Positions 1 through 11,131 of a stretch of 64,000 nucleotides of DNA are shown in pieces (within the stretch, counting starts at the first letter, position 1; each line of letters opens with the position of its first letter). The position numbers were made by a program, and so were the translations under genes. The DNA is taken from the NCBI GenBank assembly GCA_001599755.1, contig BCHX01000003.1:3631289-3695288 (forward strand), given 5' to 3'. Origin of the DNA: Gliomastix tumulicola (lineage: Eukaryota > Ascomycota > Sordariomycetes > Hypocreales > Bionectriaceae). The notes under the pieces are model-generated. The model saw only the letters and a program-made list of their open reading frames with translations, was not told the DNA's origin and searched no databases.

Positions 1-443
1 CTCCCCAGATGACAATAGTGATACCGACGTAGAGCGTGATCGGCAGTCTAGATAGGAGATATGCCGCAGGGTACTCGGAGCAGAGCTGGCCAAAGTAGAA
101 CAGAGAGACAGCCCATGAGAACTGCTCGCCCGTCAGGTTGAGATCCGTGCGGAGACCGAAGATGGCCGCTTGGTTGATAGACTGCTTGTCCAGGTCTTTT
201 CCTTGCGTGTCAGTAACTCCATGTACTCTATCTAGCCACCAGATTCTGGGCAAAGAACGAACATTGAAAAAAGTAAACGAAAGCCATAAGAGGCATGATG
301 ACACGATCAAGCTTCCTCACAACCGCCCTCTCCTCCACAGGGTCGAGGGGAATTGCAGTCGACTCCTCGACCTCGAGGGCCCCGGAGTCAGCGTCTCCAA
401 GAGGCTTCTCCGGAATGACATGGTTTGGTGGGGTTTCAGTCAT
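1..443 (-). CDS. MFS transporter, allantoate permease (DAL5/ACS) family, 5' part only
   Basis: Plasma-membrane major-facilitator transporter of the anion:cation symporter type, likely for allantoate, ureidosuccinate, a vitamin or a small organic anion. Exon 1 is 443-263 (60 codons plus 1 nt), the intron 262-196, and exon 2 begins at 195 and runs off the window edge. The join gives YFFQ-Y-LDKQSINQAAIFGLR, the classic first-helix region of this family, followed by a segment ending LPITLYVG in helix 2. The start at 443 is the first ATG of the frame and gives a roughly 50-residue acidic cytosolic tail before helix 1, usual for the family. The gene is divergent from the D-lactate dehydrogenase gene across a 751-bp gap. 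Substrate cannot be told from this fragment; family assignment is secure. Confidence 0.85.
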
Positions 444-1194
444 GATTCTGATCTCTGAAAGAAAGAAGAAAATAATGAGGAAAAAAATCAAGTCGAGCCT
501 GTCTCTGTGCAAATTGGAAGAACAACGAGACACAGTGTTGCTATGTCTGGGGAAGAAGGAAACACCACCATTACAAAGCTGAGCACGATTGACTTTATAC
601 ATCCAGAAGCACGACTCGCGGCCATCCTAAACATCCGTAGTCCGTCCTTTGGGGCGAGAATGTCACTAGTGTCATCCCCCGCCTCAAGCATCTGGAGTCA
701 TCCGAGATACTTCGGCTGGGGTTCCCGAACCTCGTCTCCTCCCCTCACAGATGACCCCAGAATGAGGGGATTCATGAAATTGATGCCGGGGTCACCCCGT
801 GGAGAACGAATTCATCGGCATATCTTAGAAGGTTGGGGAACTTTGGAGAGTCCGGGGGTTGTGGTACAACATCCGAAGCACTTCCGAGATCAGGGGCTCC
901 AGTAAGAGTTAAGAGTGTTTTTTTTTTAATTAACTTAATTCTCTGCATATTATATATAAATCTAACATAAACTACATTTATAACACTTTATTTAAAGATT
1001 CGTTATGCTTAATAATTAATTAATAACTAGAAATTAAAGAATTATCCTTAGACAATTCTACTAGTTAGTTTTTTTTATATTTTTGTGTATATAATGACTC
1101 TGTTCACCCCAAGCTCGCGTGCTCGGCTTGAGAACAGGTTGGTCTAGAACTCCGTTCAGAATTTGCCTCCCTCCTTTCCTGGTCCAATTCGAAA
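444..1194. other. Divergent intergenic region with an AT-rich island
   Basis: No gene is seen. The stretch lies between the starts of the MFS transporter (-) and D-lactate dehydrogenase (+) genes and must hold both promoters. About 911-1100 is abruptly A/T-dominated (runs of T, TTAATTAA-like steps, TATATATAA), unlike the GC-rich flanks. Confidence 0.7.
911..1100. repeat. AT-rich island, possibly a RIP-degraded relic
   Basis: Roughly 190 bp made almost only of A and T with TA-rich steps, sharply bounded by normal-composition sequence. In Pezizomycotina such islands are often remains of transposon copies mutated C-to-T by repeat-induced point mutation; no recognisable element ends or ORF remain. 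It could equally be an AT-rich promoter element. Composition is seen; origin is inference. Confidence 0.4.
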
Positions 1195-3279
1195 ATGCAA
1201 CGCCTTGGGTCACGACAGAGGTTTGGCGCTCGTCGGCTTACTAGTGCACCCATCCGACCGAGTCAGCAGACCGGCTTTTCTCAGCAACAACGACGTGTAG
1301 TGTCCAATGCGGCCTCCTCACCATATGGACGGACTGGGTTCTCTAGATATGCTGTCGTAGGAGTCGCTCTAGCCGCTGGGCTCGGGGGTGGCTTATGGCT
1401 GCGCGGTGGTGATAACGCCTCGCTAGAGGGTGCGAAATTCTCGACTATCAAGTATGCCAGTCTTCGGGAGATGGAAAAAGTCTGTAAACTATTCATTCTG
1501 TCTTCCTTCTGGTCATCTTTTTTATGCCTGCATGATCTTGGTTTGAGTCTTTTAGAATAGGTCGCTGACAAACTCCAAGGCCATCGAGGAAATCCAAAAC
1601 GAGCTCAAAGACACCGAAGACATCATCTCCATCGATTCAGACGATCTCCTCGCACACGGCTTCTCAGAATGGTCCTCGGTCAACCTCGACACGCTCCCAG
1701 TTGCTGTGGCCTACCCGCGAAATACCGAGCACGTCCAAACGATTGCACGCATCTGCCACAAATGGAGGGTTCCTATCATCCCCTTCTCCGGTGGCAGCTC
1801 GGTGGAGGGTCATATATCCGCGCCCTTCGGAGGCATCAGCATCGACTTTGCATTCATGGACAAGGTGGTGAAGGTCAACAAAGACGACATGGATGTTGTT
1901 GTACAGCCTGGAGTGTGCTGGACTGACCTCAACGAGGTTCTCTCCGAGCAGAAGACGGGGCTGTGGCTGCCAATCGATCCAGGTATTTCTGCTCCTCTGA
2001 GATCTTGTTGTTTCTACAGATGGACTGGTTTTTTGCGTTCAATTCACTAACTTGCTTCTCTCGTAACACGACAGCTCCAAGCGCGAAGATCGGGGGCATG
2101 ATCGCTACAAACTGCTCCGGTACGAACGCCGTCCGCTACGGAACGATGCGCGACTGGGTCATCAACATCACTGCCGTCCTCGCTGACGGCACAGTCATCA
2201 AGACCAGACGACGCCCACGTAAATGTAGCGCCGGCTACAACCTCAACGGCCTCATCGTCGGCTCCGAGGGCACCCTTGCCATTGTCACAGAGGCAACACT
2301 CAAGCTTGCTTCCATGCCCGAGCACTTCTCTGTAGCTGTTGTCCCCTTCGACGACATCCGCAGTGCCGTCTCGGCAGCTGTTGCTGTCATAAGGAGGGGT
2401 GTCCAAGTCGCCGCTCTCGAGCTTATGGACGAGGCGCAGATGCGCATCGTGAATCAGGGTGGCGCGACCGGACGAACTTGGACGGAGAGCCCGACGCTCT
2501 TTATCAAGTTCTCGGGCACTGCTGGTACGGTAAAGGACAACATCGAGACTGTACAAAAGGTTGTAGAACCATGGAAGCCACGGCTGTTCGAGTTTGCAAA
2601 GGACGCCAAAGAGCAGAAACTGTTGTGGTCTGCGAGAAAGGAGTCCCTCTATTCCTTGCTGGCAATGCGCAAGGGAGGAGAGAAGATGTGTAAGTACGCC
2701 CCCCGCAAAGAGCCCTTGACAACCATCTCTCAGGCTGGCGCAAAATCCCCCCCGCCTATCTAGTCTCTCGCTTACCATTTCTCTCTAGTCAACACAGACG
2801 TTGCCGTCCCTCTGAGCAGACTCGCGGACATCGTTGAGCAGAGCAAGGCCGAAGCAGCCTCGCTGGGTCTCAATGCCTGCATCAAGGGCCACATCGGAGA
2901 TAGCAACTTCCACGAGAATATCACGTACGATGCCGAGAGCCCCGAGGCGGTGCAGCGAGCCAAGTCAGCCGTGAAGAACATGGTCCACCGGGCGCTGGAG
3001 ATGGAGGGGACGTGCACCGGAGAGCATGGGATCGGCTATGGCAAGAAGGGCGCTCTGCTTGAGGAGGTTGGAGAAGAGACTATTGGCATCATGGTAAGTC
3101 CAGACTTATGGAGCTGCAGAGTGAGAGAGACCTTGAGCTGACCACGGATTTTGCAAAGAAAACCATCAAGAGCTCGTTGGACCCCCGCTGGATCATGTAA
3201 GTGGCCAAACGAATGAACGGATACCGCGTCAGACGACTAACTTTCTACCAGGAACCCCGGAAAGGTATTCGATCACTAA
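1195..3279 (+). CDS. DLD1: D-lactate dehydrogenase (cytochrome), mitochondrial, FAD-linked
   Basis: Oxidises D-lactate to pyruvate and passes electrons to cytochrome c at the mitochondrial inner membrane. Six exons: 1195-1479, 1580-1982, 2075-2689, 2789-3093, 3159-3196, 3252-3279, closing to 557 residues. Residues 1-50 are basic and Arg/Ser/Gln rich (targeting peptide), then a hydrophobic Gly/Ala anchor YAVVGVALAAGLGGGLWL. The FAD-binding type 4 domain follows, with PFSGGSSVEGH and CSAGYNLNGLIVGSEGTLA. The C-terminal FAD-oxidase domain has GHIGDSNFHENI and GTCTGEHGIGYGK, and the protein ends DPRWIMNPGKVFDH as in the DLD1/glycolate-oxidase family. Intron 1 uses a weak GTCTGT donor, chosen because it joins REMEK to AIEEIQNEL in frame. 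The last two coding exons are only 38 and 28 nt. Family call is firm; D-lactate versus D-2-hydroxyglutarate as substrate is less so. Confidence 0.92.
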
Positions 3280-3925
3280 GCGGGCAGAAATAACTGGCGT
3301 CGAGTAACTTCTTCCACGAAGACTTGTGGCGTGTCTGTAATTCGTGGCTTGATATTGTCAAGCACTATTTATGTAGTTCCAGGCCGTAGCTTTTTGTCAT
3401 TTGGCCATCATGTTCTCAGACGTGATTGAGAATTAGAAAATCGAGAACAGTCTGTGATGCAGTGCAAGGATTCCACTGCGCCTTGACGTGGATCGAATGC
3501 GGTTGTCCTCGACAAATTGCTCTGATCCGGCGAGTCAGTCCAGCCATCCTCGGCTATTACATCCGAAGACTCATAGCCGAAGCTATTTGTTTGTGGGTGC
3601 ACTAGCAGCTCGGAAGCGCATCTCGGCTTCTCGAATCCACCCAAGACTGTCGTCAGTCGCCGAGATTCCGGGACCGCAGGCGCATGTTCGAGGCTTTCAT
3701 AATATCACGAATGCAAGGTCCCTTAGACGTGTCACTCGTAAATAGTTTCCAAAGTAGAGAAGAACATAGAATCAACAGCCTTGATGCGTTTCACGTCATT
3801 TCACTACTGCCCGTATAGGCCGTGAATCTATCTAGTAGGAGCGTCAAAAACTCCCCCCAAGCTTTACTGTGTTCACAAATTCTCTTTTCCTCTTCTCTTA
3901 TCTACCCACATATTCCCAGCCGGGC
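3280..3925. other. Intergenic: DLD1 3' flank and promoter of the Zn2Cys6 gene
   Basis: No gene seen. A short CT-rich stretch (about 3880-3910) lies just upstream of the transcription-factor start, a common promoter/leader feature in filamentous fungi. Confidence 0.6.
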
Positions 3926-6319
3926 ATGCCGAGGCAAGAGAAGGTTCCAATGGCGCGTGGAGTGTCAAACGCGGCCGCGAAGAAGCGGGCTACGCTGGCC
4001 TGCCAAGTCTGTCAGGAGCGCAAAGTGCGCTGCAATGTGATTCAGGAGAGTCCATGTTCGAATTGTCGATGGAGAGGCGCTGAGGTATGTTTCGATGCTC
4101 ACTTCCAATCGTATATACTTGTTGCTATGACTATCAGCCCTCTCGTCTACCCGATTCTTTCTATCAACCCTACAATATCGATCAGGAGAAGTGGAAGGTT
4201 GCTAACGATGCTTGACTGTCCCAAAGTGCACCGTGTTGCCGAACCGTCGCTGGCGGTGAGTAAGACTCAATGCCTATTAAAAGACAGTTGACGGTCGGAG
4301 GCTGAGACAGCTTGCGCAGTCGAGGCATGCGCCTCCTCAACCGGGCAATAATATCCAAGCCAGACCCAGATGCCGGCCACACAAGCTACGATTTGGACTT
4401 GACTGAAGGGTCGACATCGTCGAGCAACTCAACCCAGCTACCCGATGAACATATCTTTCTTCAAGCTGGAAGTGATGGGAAGGATGATCAAATGCGTTGT
4501 GAGTTAGAGTAGACAACATCACTCCAGAGCTCACATTGTCGCCTCGAGCTTCGCTGCTGAAAGGCGGTCGCTGACCTTCTTTCTCAATGCCAGGCCGAAA
4601 TGATCGGAGTCTTATCTCGCCATGCCCGACAACCGAAATCACAAACACCTCTCTATGTCACTCTGGCTGGCTGCCCTCGAATAGCAGCTGGATGGTGAGC
4701 CTCGACGACGGACTGCCCAGTCCATGGCCAGATACGATGCCCGAAACCCTACAGCTCGAATGCGACCTACCACAACTACTACCTCCATTCATCACTCCAC
4801 TCCCACATCAGTTGGATGCAATCGACATTGAGCACCTTCGCCTCAAGGGAGCTCTGACGCTCCCCAGCCTGTCCGTTCAAAATTCCCTAATCCAGACATA
4901 CGCCGACTTTGTCCACGCGCGCTTTCCCGTCTTAAATCTACCCGAACTCCTTCGCATCGTTAGTTGGCCGGATGGTTCAGCGGGAAATATCAGCCTCCTG
5001 TTGTACTGGTCTATCCTGTACTCGGCAGCAACCTACGTGGAGTTAAATGTTCTGAGAGATGCTGGGTATACTACACGAAGAGAAGCAAGGAGAGATCTGT
5101 ACCGAAAAGCCGAGGTGAGTACTTTCGTTCCTCTTAACCATGCTGCTCCACGCAAGCCTAACAACTCGTTGGATATTAGATTCTGTACAACTTCGATATC
5201 GAGCGAGATCGCCTTGTCGTCATTCAAAGCCTCCTTTTGATAGCGGACTGGAATGCCACTTCGGGCGAGAAAAAGGACAACTGGCACTGGCTCGGGGTCG
5301 TCCTCACCCTAGCACAGGCCATCGGGCTTCATCGCGATCCTTCCAACATGAACCACTTATCAGAGAGCGCAAAGGGTCTACGGAGGCGTATGTGGTGGTG
5401 CTGCCTCATGTACGACCGTCTGATCTCGCTGGGACTTCGCTACCCCAGGAGAATCAAGGACGGTGACTTTGATGTGTCGATGCTAGCGCCGTCCGACTTC
5501 GAGGGAGCATATGGTGTTCCTGATGACTTCCATGAGAGTGTCAACAAGATTGATCTCGTCAGGGACTCAAGCCTGGTAGAGAAGCTCACGGCTATCTGCA
5601 TAGCGCGGGCATCACTATGTCTGCACATCGGCAAGATCATAGAGACACAGTATTCCGTCCTCTCGCCGATCAGCGCAGAGGCTAGGGACACATCAAGCAG
5701 AGTCGTCATGGTGACTCCTAAAGAGCAGACGGGCAGTATCGAGGCGGTGAGCGCCCTGTACATCGAAATATCTACCTGGTACCAGAATCTGCCGGGCAGC
5801 TGTCACCATCAGTACCCGCGGTACCCATCGGTCGTGGAAGAGAGGAGCAGCGCGGTAGTTTTGCAGCGCATTTTGCTCCAGATAGAGTACCACACTGCCC
5901 TCTCTGTGCTCTACAAGCCCTGGTTCTCTCCAACGACAGGTTCAGTAACCAGCCACAGTCCTACCATCATCAGCCTCTCGCACTTGAGGGTCCGTGTCTC
6001 GGCCTCACAGGTCGCCCGGCTGCTCTCAGATCTCCCCCACCGTAAACTTGGTCGGCATCTGCCTACTACAGGTGTCTCGTCTATCCTCTCGGCCACCATC
6101 GTCCATCTAGCAAGCATGAAGGGCCCGTCGATGAAGATCTCGAGCGACGCTGTGCGTGACTATCATCGATGCATGGGCGCACTCGCCCGCCTGCGGGATG
6201 TTCATGCTGATGCGCTGCGCACCAGTAAGTTTCTCGAGGTCATGTTCGGAAGACTACATGGGGCACCGCGATTTGATATGGGAGGTCCTCCTGTAGCCAG
6301 CTCGGGGGGAAGCCTGTAA
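3926..6319 (+). CDS. Zn2Cys6 fungal-specific transcription factor
   Basis: Nuclear DNA-binding regulator. Five exons: 3926-4084, 4227-4255, 4320-4498, 4594-5114, 5180-6319, giving 675 residues. The binuclear cluster is near residues 27-55: CQVCQERKVRC, then CSNCRWRGAE, completed across intron 1 by CTVLP. Intron 1 interrupting the zinc cluster just before its last Cys is a structure often seen in this family. The middle-homology domain (fungal_trans) spans roughly residues 230-520, with YADFVHARFPVLN, GVVLTLAQAIGLHRDPS and RRRMWWCCLMYDR. I chose the first ATG giving a short basic N-terminus; the ATG at 3950 is an alternative. Exon 2 is only 29 nt. It lies downstream of and in the same direction as DLD1, so local control of D-lactate use is possible but unproven. 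Confidence 0.9.
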
Positions 6320-7084
6320 TAATGGAGAGAGAGCCACCACTAGGTACCTCAGTTAGTAGCCGAAACCACGTGACCCTGCTGAAGACAGCGCATTTTATGA
6401 TTTTACCGTGGACTCGAGAGACTGTTGAGACCCCTGTGGGGCCAGGAACCCAAATTGCCAAAACCAAGGCAGGCGCCAGCCATTTTAGGCCGCTCCTGCC
6501 ATGGCTTTTTGGGGTCCGGGCTGTAAAATTCGCATGTTGCGCATTTCCCCTCCCTCCCTGACCAGCTTCACCCTCCAAACCCACGAGTAAACGTTCTCAC
6601 GCCTACGCCCATCAGGATCGTCCCGCCGTTGTCCCTCCCGCTCCGCCCTAGGAAATTCTCCATCCTGGCCGACGAACATCTCAGCACGGGGCCGTATTCC
6701 GCGCCGCACCACAGGACTCCAATCCCGAGTCCCCGGTGCGCTTGGTCTGGTAGCTGCGACCAGGTGGCCAGCGACCGAGGCCAGAAGGCGTAACGGCCGC
6801 TGACGACGGTGAGGGTGAATCCCCCGCCCGAGGGGACTCCTCTAGCCCCGGGCGACCGGCTGGTTGTTCCCCAAAACCTTGTGTTGTCTGGTCTCTTTGT
6901 CTGCCGCTGCGCAATTCCCCTCAGCCTGTGAGGCCGGGTCCACCTGCTTACGCCGTGCACGACGAGTTCAGGGGATTGGGACCTTGAGAAAAGGCATTTT
7001 TTGCCAATTGACCCTCTTCTTGAGACAGAGAAGAGGTCGCCGAAACCAAGGGAAGGGGCCCGGCAGAGCAGAGCATGATTCAAG
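6320..7084. other. Intergenic: 3' flank of TF gene and promoter/leader of the SPT10-like gene
   Basis: No gene seen. A CACGTG palindrome sits near 6367-6372, and the last 500 bp are C-rich in short runs, as expected of a long leader. Open frames here lack any recognisable protein. Confidence 0.55.
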
Positions 7085-8968
7085 ATGCCGGCCGTCCTCG
7101 ATGATCCGGCCAGCCCCACCATCTACCGAAGGTCCGGCTCGGCGCCCTTCCCGGATCCGAATCTACCTCCCTCTATCCCGGCGGACATCATGCCACGCCA
7201 GGTAGTGCTGCGCGATCGTCAGACCACCGCAACCATCGTCCCCTTCGCCTCGCATCACCAGCTGCCGGCCAGCTTGCTCTCGTACCTCTGCGACCAGTTT
7301 AACAAGGAGATCGAGGGCGGCGATGCGTACCCGATGATGGACCTCTTCACCGACGAGGGCTTCGCGCGCTACTGGTTCCAGAACTTCGGCGCTGTGATGC
7401 TGCTGGGCGACATTGATGGGCCGGAGGGCGTTATTGAGGGCAAGGACTGGAGCAAGGAGTGCCTCGGCAGCTTCAACATCCGGCCCAACTACCCCGGGCG
7501 CAGCAGTCATGTATGCAACGCCATGTTTCTTGTCACCAACGCCTCGAGGGGTCGCGGTGTGGGCAGACTCATGGGGGAGGCGTACATCGACTGGGCACCG
7601 CGGCTGGGTTACACATATAGTGTCTTTAACCTGGTGTACGAGACCAACGTCGCGTCATGTCGCATCTGGGACGCACTCGGGTTCAAGCGCATCGGGCGCG
7701 TCAAGGGCTGCGGTAATCTCAAGTCGTACCCCGACCGTCTCATTGACGCCATCATCTACGGCCGTGATCTGGCGCCGGGGGATAGCGAGGATCTCGTCAG
7801 CGAGGAGCGGTTTGACAAGATCAAGTTCTACCTCAAGTACAGCAAGTACCCCAACGGTGCGGACCGCGCCGAGAAGAGCAGGTTACGAAGCGCCGCCACG
7901 CATTACAAGCTGCTTGACGACGACAAGCTCATGCTCAAGGACAAGGAAGTCATTTCAGATCCGGGCAAGCAGTACGATATTGCAAGGGCAGTGCATGAGC
8001 AGCTGCACGGAGGCATCAACAAGACTACAGCGACCATTGCGGAAAAGTACCACTGGAGCAGGATCAAGGAAACTGTGAGCGATGTTATCAAAAACTGTAC
8101 GGAGTGCAGCAAAGATTCGGCGAAACCTCTCAGCGCTTCGAACCTGAGGAGGATAGCAAACGGTGGGAGCGTCGGTACCAACACAAATGGAACGACGAAT
8201 ACTCACAACAACGCCACCAACAGCGCTACTGTGCCTAACGGCTTGAATGGCACAGGGGCAGCAGCAGGGTCAGCTATGGCAGAGGATGCAATGGCACAAA
8301 GCAGAGTGGAAATGGACACGCAGGCCCGAGTGTTGGCTTTGCAAGACCACACATTCGCGATGCCCACGCTATCCCAACCAACTTCATCGTCAAGTCCAGC
8401 CTACGCCAACCCGAGCGACCTTTCGTCCATCACACCATCTCAAACCCTCCAAAATCCAGGAGACGACCATTTGGCCCATCATCACAGGCACCATCACGAC
8501 GACCACAGCCATCACCATCCCGAGCACACGTTCCATCACTCAGACGGCCTGATACACGATCCAGAACAGCAACAACAGGAGCATCTCCATCATCATCACC
8601 ACCAGCACGACGAATACCAGCCCATTGACCCGCAGATCATCGACCACCCCACGTTTGACCACTACCACACGCACGACTTCCAGGCCCTTCTCAACGCGAC
8701 CGAAGATGACGACAACTTGCATCAGGCGGAGAACGACGCCGTGGACCGTGATCTGGAGATGCTCATAGACCCGCACGACGATGACATGTCGGACGGGATG
8801 CACGACCACCACAGCGATGCGATGACCGGCAGCATGGTGGGGAAGGCGCCCGTTGGCGAGGGGAATGGCTCGACAACGGGTGGCACGGGGACGGGTGATA
8901 GCAGAGCTGATGATGATGACGGCAACGAGCAAATGGTGTACGATGTTGGGTTCGGATCGAACAGGTAA
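7085..8968 (+). CDS. SPT10: SPT10-like GNAT protein with integrase-type His2Cys2 zinc finger
   Basis: Likely nuclear regulator of core histone gene transcription. Single exon, 627 residues. Residues about 45-230 are an N-acetyltransferase (GNAT) fold with the acetyl-CoA loop region SRGRGVGRLMGEAY and LGYTYSVFNLVYETN. A linker follows, then an integrase-like zinc-binding module, H304-x3-H308 ... C338-x2-C341. The order GNAT then His2Cys2 finger is the hallmark of yeast Spt10, whose finger-containing region binds histone upstream activating sequences. The C-terminal third is low-complexity: Asn/Thr-rich near 355-400, then His/Asp/Gln-rich around 460-530, then acidic and Gly-rich. The similarity to retroviral integrase is confined to the finger; no integrase catalytic core is present, so it is not a transposon gene. 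The first ATG in a good context was used. Confidence 0.85.
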   Translation: MPAVLDDPASPTIYRRSGSAPFPDPNLPPSIPADIMPRQVVLRDRQTTATIVPFASHHQLPASLLSYLCDQFNKEIEGGDAYPMMDLFTDEGFARYWFQNFGAVMLLGDIDGPEGVIEGKDWSKECLGSFNIRPNYPGRSSHVCNAMFLVTNASRGRGVGRLMGEAYIDWAPRLGYTYSVFNLVYETNVASCRIWDALGFKRIGRVKGCGNLKSYPDRLIDAIIYGRDLAPGDSEDLVSEERFDKIKFYLKYSKYPNGADRAEKSRLRSAATHYKLLDDDKLMLKDKEVISDPGKQYDIARAVHEQLHGGINKTTATIAEKYHWSRIKETVSDVIKNCTECSKDSAKPLSASNLRRIANGGSVGTNTNGTTNTHNNATNSATVPNGLNGTGAAAGSAMAEDAMAQSRVEMDTQARVLALQDHTFAMPTLSQPTSSSSPAYANPSDLSSITPSQTLQNPGDDHLAHHHRHHHDDHSHHHPEHTFHHSDGLIHDPEQQQQEHLHHHHHQHDEYQPIDPQIIDHPTFDHYHTHDFQALLNATEDDDNLHQAENDAVDRDLEMLIDPHDDDMSDGMHDHHSDAMTGSMVGKAPVGEGNGSTTGGTGTGDSRADDDDGNEQMVYDVGFGSNR

Positions 8969-9365
8969 TGCCCGTCCAGCTGTGCCTGGAAGTAGCAAGG
9001 CTTCTTCAAACCATCTAGGACCCATTCGATCTTCTTTTATATATATTGACGACTCACGACGGCGAAGCTTTTCAACGGGCCAGCTCAGCCAATGGCACCG
9101 AGTTCATTTACATTGTTACAATTTTGCATATTATATCTTTATTGGATTCATTACCCAGGGTCCATTCTTGCAGATAGTTACCAGAAGACAAATAAAAAAT
9201 CCCATCTGTACAGCAAGGCTCGCTCCGCTGCGATCCGAAATACCCAGCCATTAGTGAACAAAAAAAGGAAAAAAGACAAGACAGTCTATGTCATTCCAAC
9301 CCGACCGGGGGGGGCCAGAAGGTATGTTTCTATGAACGAATAGAGCGATGATATATCCGCACGCT
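8969..9365. other. Convergent 3' intergenic region
   Basis: Between the convergent ends of the SPT10-like gene and the glycosyltransferase gene. Contains A/T-rich patches (about 9110-9200 and 9255-9285) suitable for 3'-end formation on both strands; no gene seen. Confidence 0.55.
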
Positions 9366-11131
9366 CTAGTCGTCGAACAGCTCCTTCTCCAGCTCGGCAG
9401 GACACAGATCCGACCAGCCGTAGTACTTGCCCCCGACGCCCGTGAACGCGCCGCCCCTCTCCTCGCTGCCGGCCTCGCCGCGGTCGAGGATCTCCTCGAT
9501 GAGCCGGCGGCCGTGCGGCTGCACCCAGTGCTCAGGCCAGTCCTTCCCACGGCTGCGCGCGTCACCCGTGTGCGAGACGACGGCGGGGATGGTGTCGAGG
9601 CAGACGTTTGTGTAGAGCGGGATCTCGTCCCAGCCGCGGTAGGGGCTGAACTGCGAGGCGTCCGAGACGGCGACGCGCGGGAGCGTGGTGCTGTTGACGA
9701 GCTCGGCGGGGAGGGCCGACGACACGCGCGGCGTGCAGCTCGAGGGGAGGCGCGGGCGGGCGAGGAGCTGCTCGTCCATGGGCTGCTCGTAGCGCAGCCA
9801 GCGGCCGTCGTCGGCGTTGTCGACCGTCTGCATCGACAGGTCGGACCAGTAGTCCACGCCGACGCCGAACTCGTCCTCGCGGCCCGTGCGCGCGGGCTCG
9901 AGCGCGTCGTGCGGGAAGCTCGGGTCCAGCACGTCGTCGACGAGAAAGCCATCCACGAGCGTGGCCTTGCGGTCGCGCTCGCCGAAGCGTCGGCGCATGG
10001 CCTCGCGCTGGAACTCCTGCTCGCCGAGGATGCGGTGGAAGATGGCCTGGTCGGAGCCCAGGCTCGGCCCGTCGGCGACCTGCATGGCCGAGGCCTTGTC
10101 GTGCGCGCGCTGGAAGAGGGCGCGGAGGGGCCCCACGGGCCCGATGATGGTGCCCGAGGCGAGGTAGCGCTGGCGGAAGGTGTCGTAGGTGGCCTGGGAG
10201 GGCGTCGGCTTGGACAGCGGCGCCGAGACCACGGGCGAGGGGGAGTCAGGCTGCGCGTGCGAGTCGGTGCTCTTGCCGTAGAGGTTGTCCGGGATCGGCG
10301 ACTGCGGGATCGGGTAGCAGGCGGCGCTCTCGGCCTTGTTGGGCGTGCATCTGGAGAGAAAAAAAATCATCATGGTCAGTGTTCCGGATCCCCCGGGATA
10401 GACGAATGCCGGCTAGTCTCTCACCTCTTGCTCGAGCCAAACAGGATGCTCTGCCTGATCGCCTCGCCCTCGTACGCCCTGCCCATGCTCACGGCCAGCT
10501 GCTCGTTCGCGCGGTCCATGATGGCGCGGTACCGAGCCAGCAGCACCTCGACGGGCAGCTGGAACCAGGCATCGCCCTCCAGATGCTCCTCCACGCCGCG
10601 GCGATCCTCATAGTAGTTGAACCCGCCGTACGCATCGACAATAATCACGACATCCTCGTCCCGGTCCGCGGGCTGCGCCTCGAGCCACTCGAGCACGCCG
10701 TCAATCTTGGACACGAAGCGCCCGCCGCCGACGAGGCTCTCGCGCGCGTGCGTCTTGTTGTAGCCGATGAGCGTCGGCACCGGGTAGCCCAGCACGGCGG
10801 CGGTGAGGATCGTCTTGCAGAGGCTCGAGGCGCCGCTCGTCACGGGGAGGAGCAGGTGCGAGGCCGCGATGTCGTCGTGGGTGATCTCGGGGAGGGTTCG
10901 GAGGCGCTCGGAGGGGGTGGGGGGACGCTTGGTGAAGCTGGGGATGTGCTGCCGGACTTCATCGTGCTGGTTTGATGTCTGTCAGTCGAGAACTTGCTGG
11001 ATGGGAGGGGGAGAGAGAGGAAGAAGAGGGGGACGGAGGAGAGATGGTCGTCGTACCCGTAACCCTATAACGAGGAGGATGAAGAGCAGGACGCCCAGCA
11101 GCAGCGTCGTCTTTCGTGATCTGCAAAACAT
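9366..11131 (-). CDS. PLOD-like glycosyltransferase, type II membrane protein
   Basis: Predicted Golgi/ER-anchored glycosyltransferase of the fungal family related to the glycosyltransferase domain of PLOD lysyl hydroxylases. Exons 11131-11057, 10978-10425 and 10350-9366 join in frame to 537 residues. Exon 1 is a textbook signal anchor: MFCRSRKTT then LLLGVLLFILLVIGL. The catalytic region holds GYPVPTLIGYNK, RFVSKIDGVLEWLE and DEDVVIIVDAY, then WFQLPVEVLLARY. Later landmarks are GVGVDYWSDLSMQT and FSPYRGWDEIPLYTN. Odd point: about 20 residues lie between the VDAY strand end and the FQLP helix, where relatives I recall run on almost directly. The frame is open and no GT-AG pair there keeps phase, so this is an insertion or an error. 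Acceptor and function are unknown; the family call rests on motif memory. Confidence 0.7.

Noticed and set aside
2047..2778. 243-codon antisense frame across D-lactate dehydrogenase
   Set aside because: Shadow of a GC-rich gene: crosses sense introns, no family motif, low-complexity composition.
7980..8110. Retroelement integrase fragment
   Set aside because: Only the His2Cys2 finger is present, in an intact single frame after a GNAT domain, as in Spt10; no DDE core, reverse transcriptase or LTR nearby.
9348..10613. 421-codon plus-strand frame opposite the glycosyltransferase
   Set aside because: Val/Leu/Ala/Arg/Glu-rich chance frame on the reverse of a long GC-rich exon; the minus-strand frame has splice sites, a signal anchor and family motifs.
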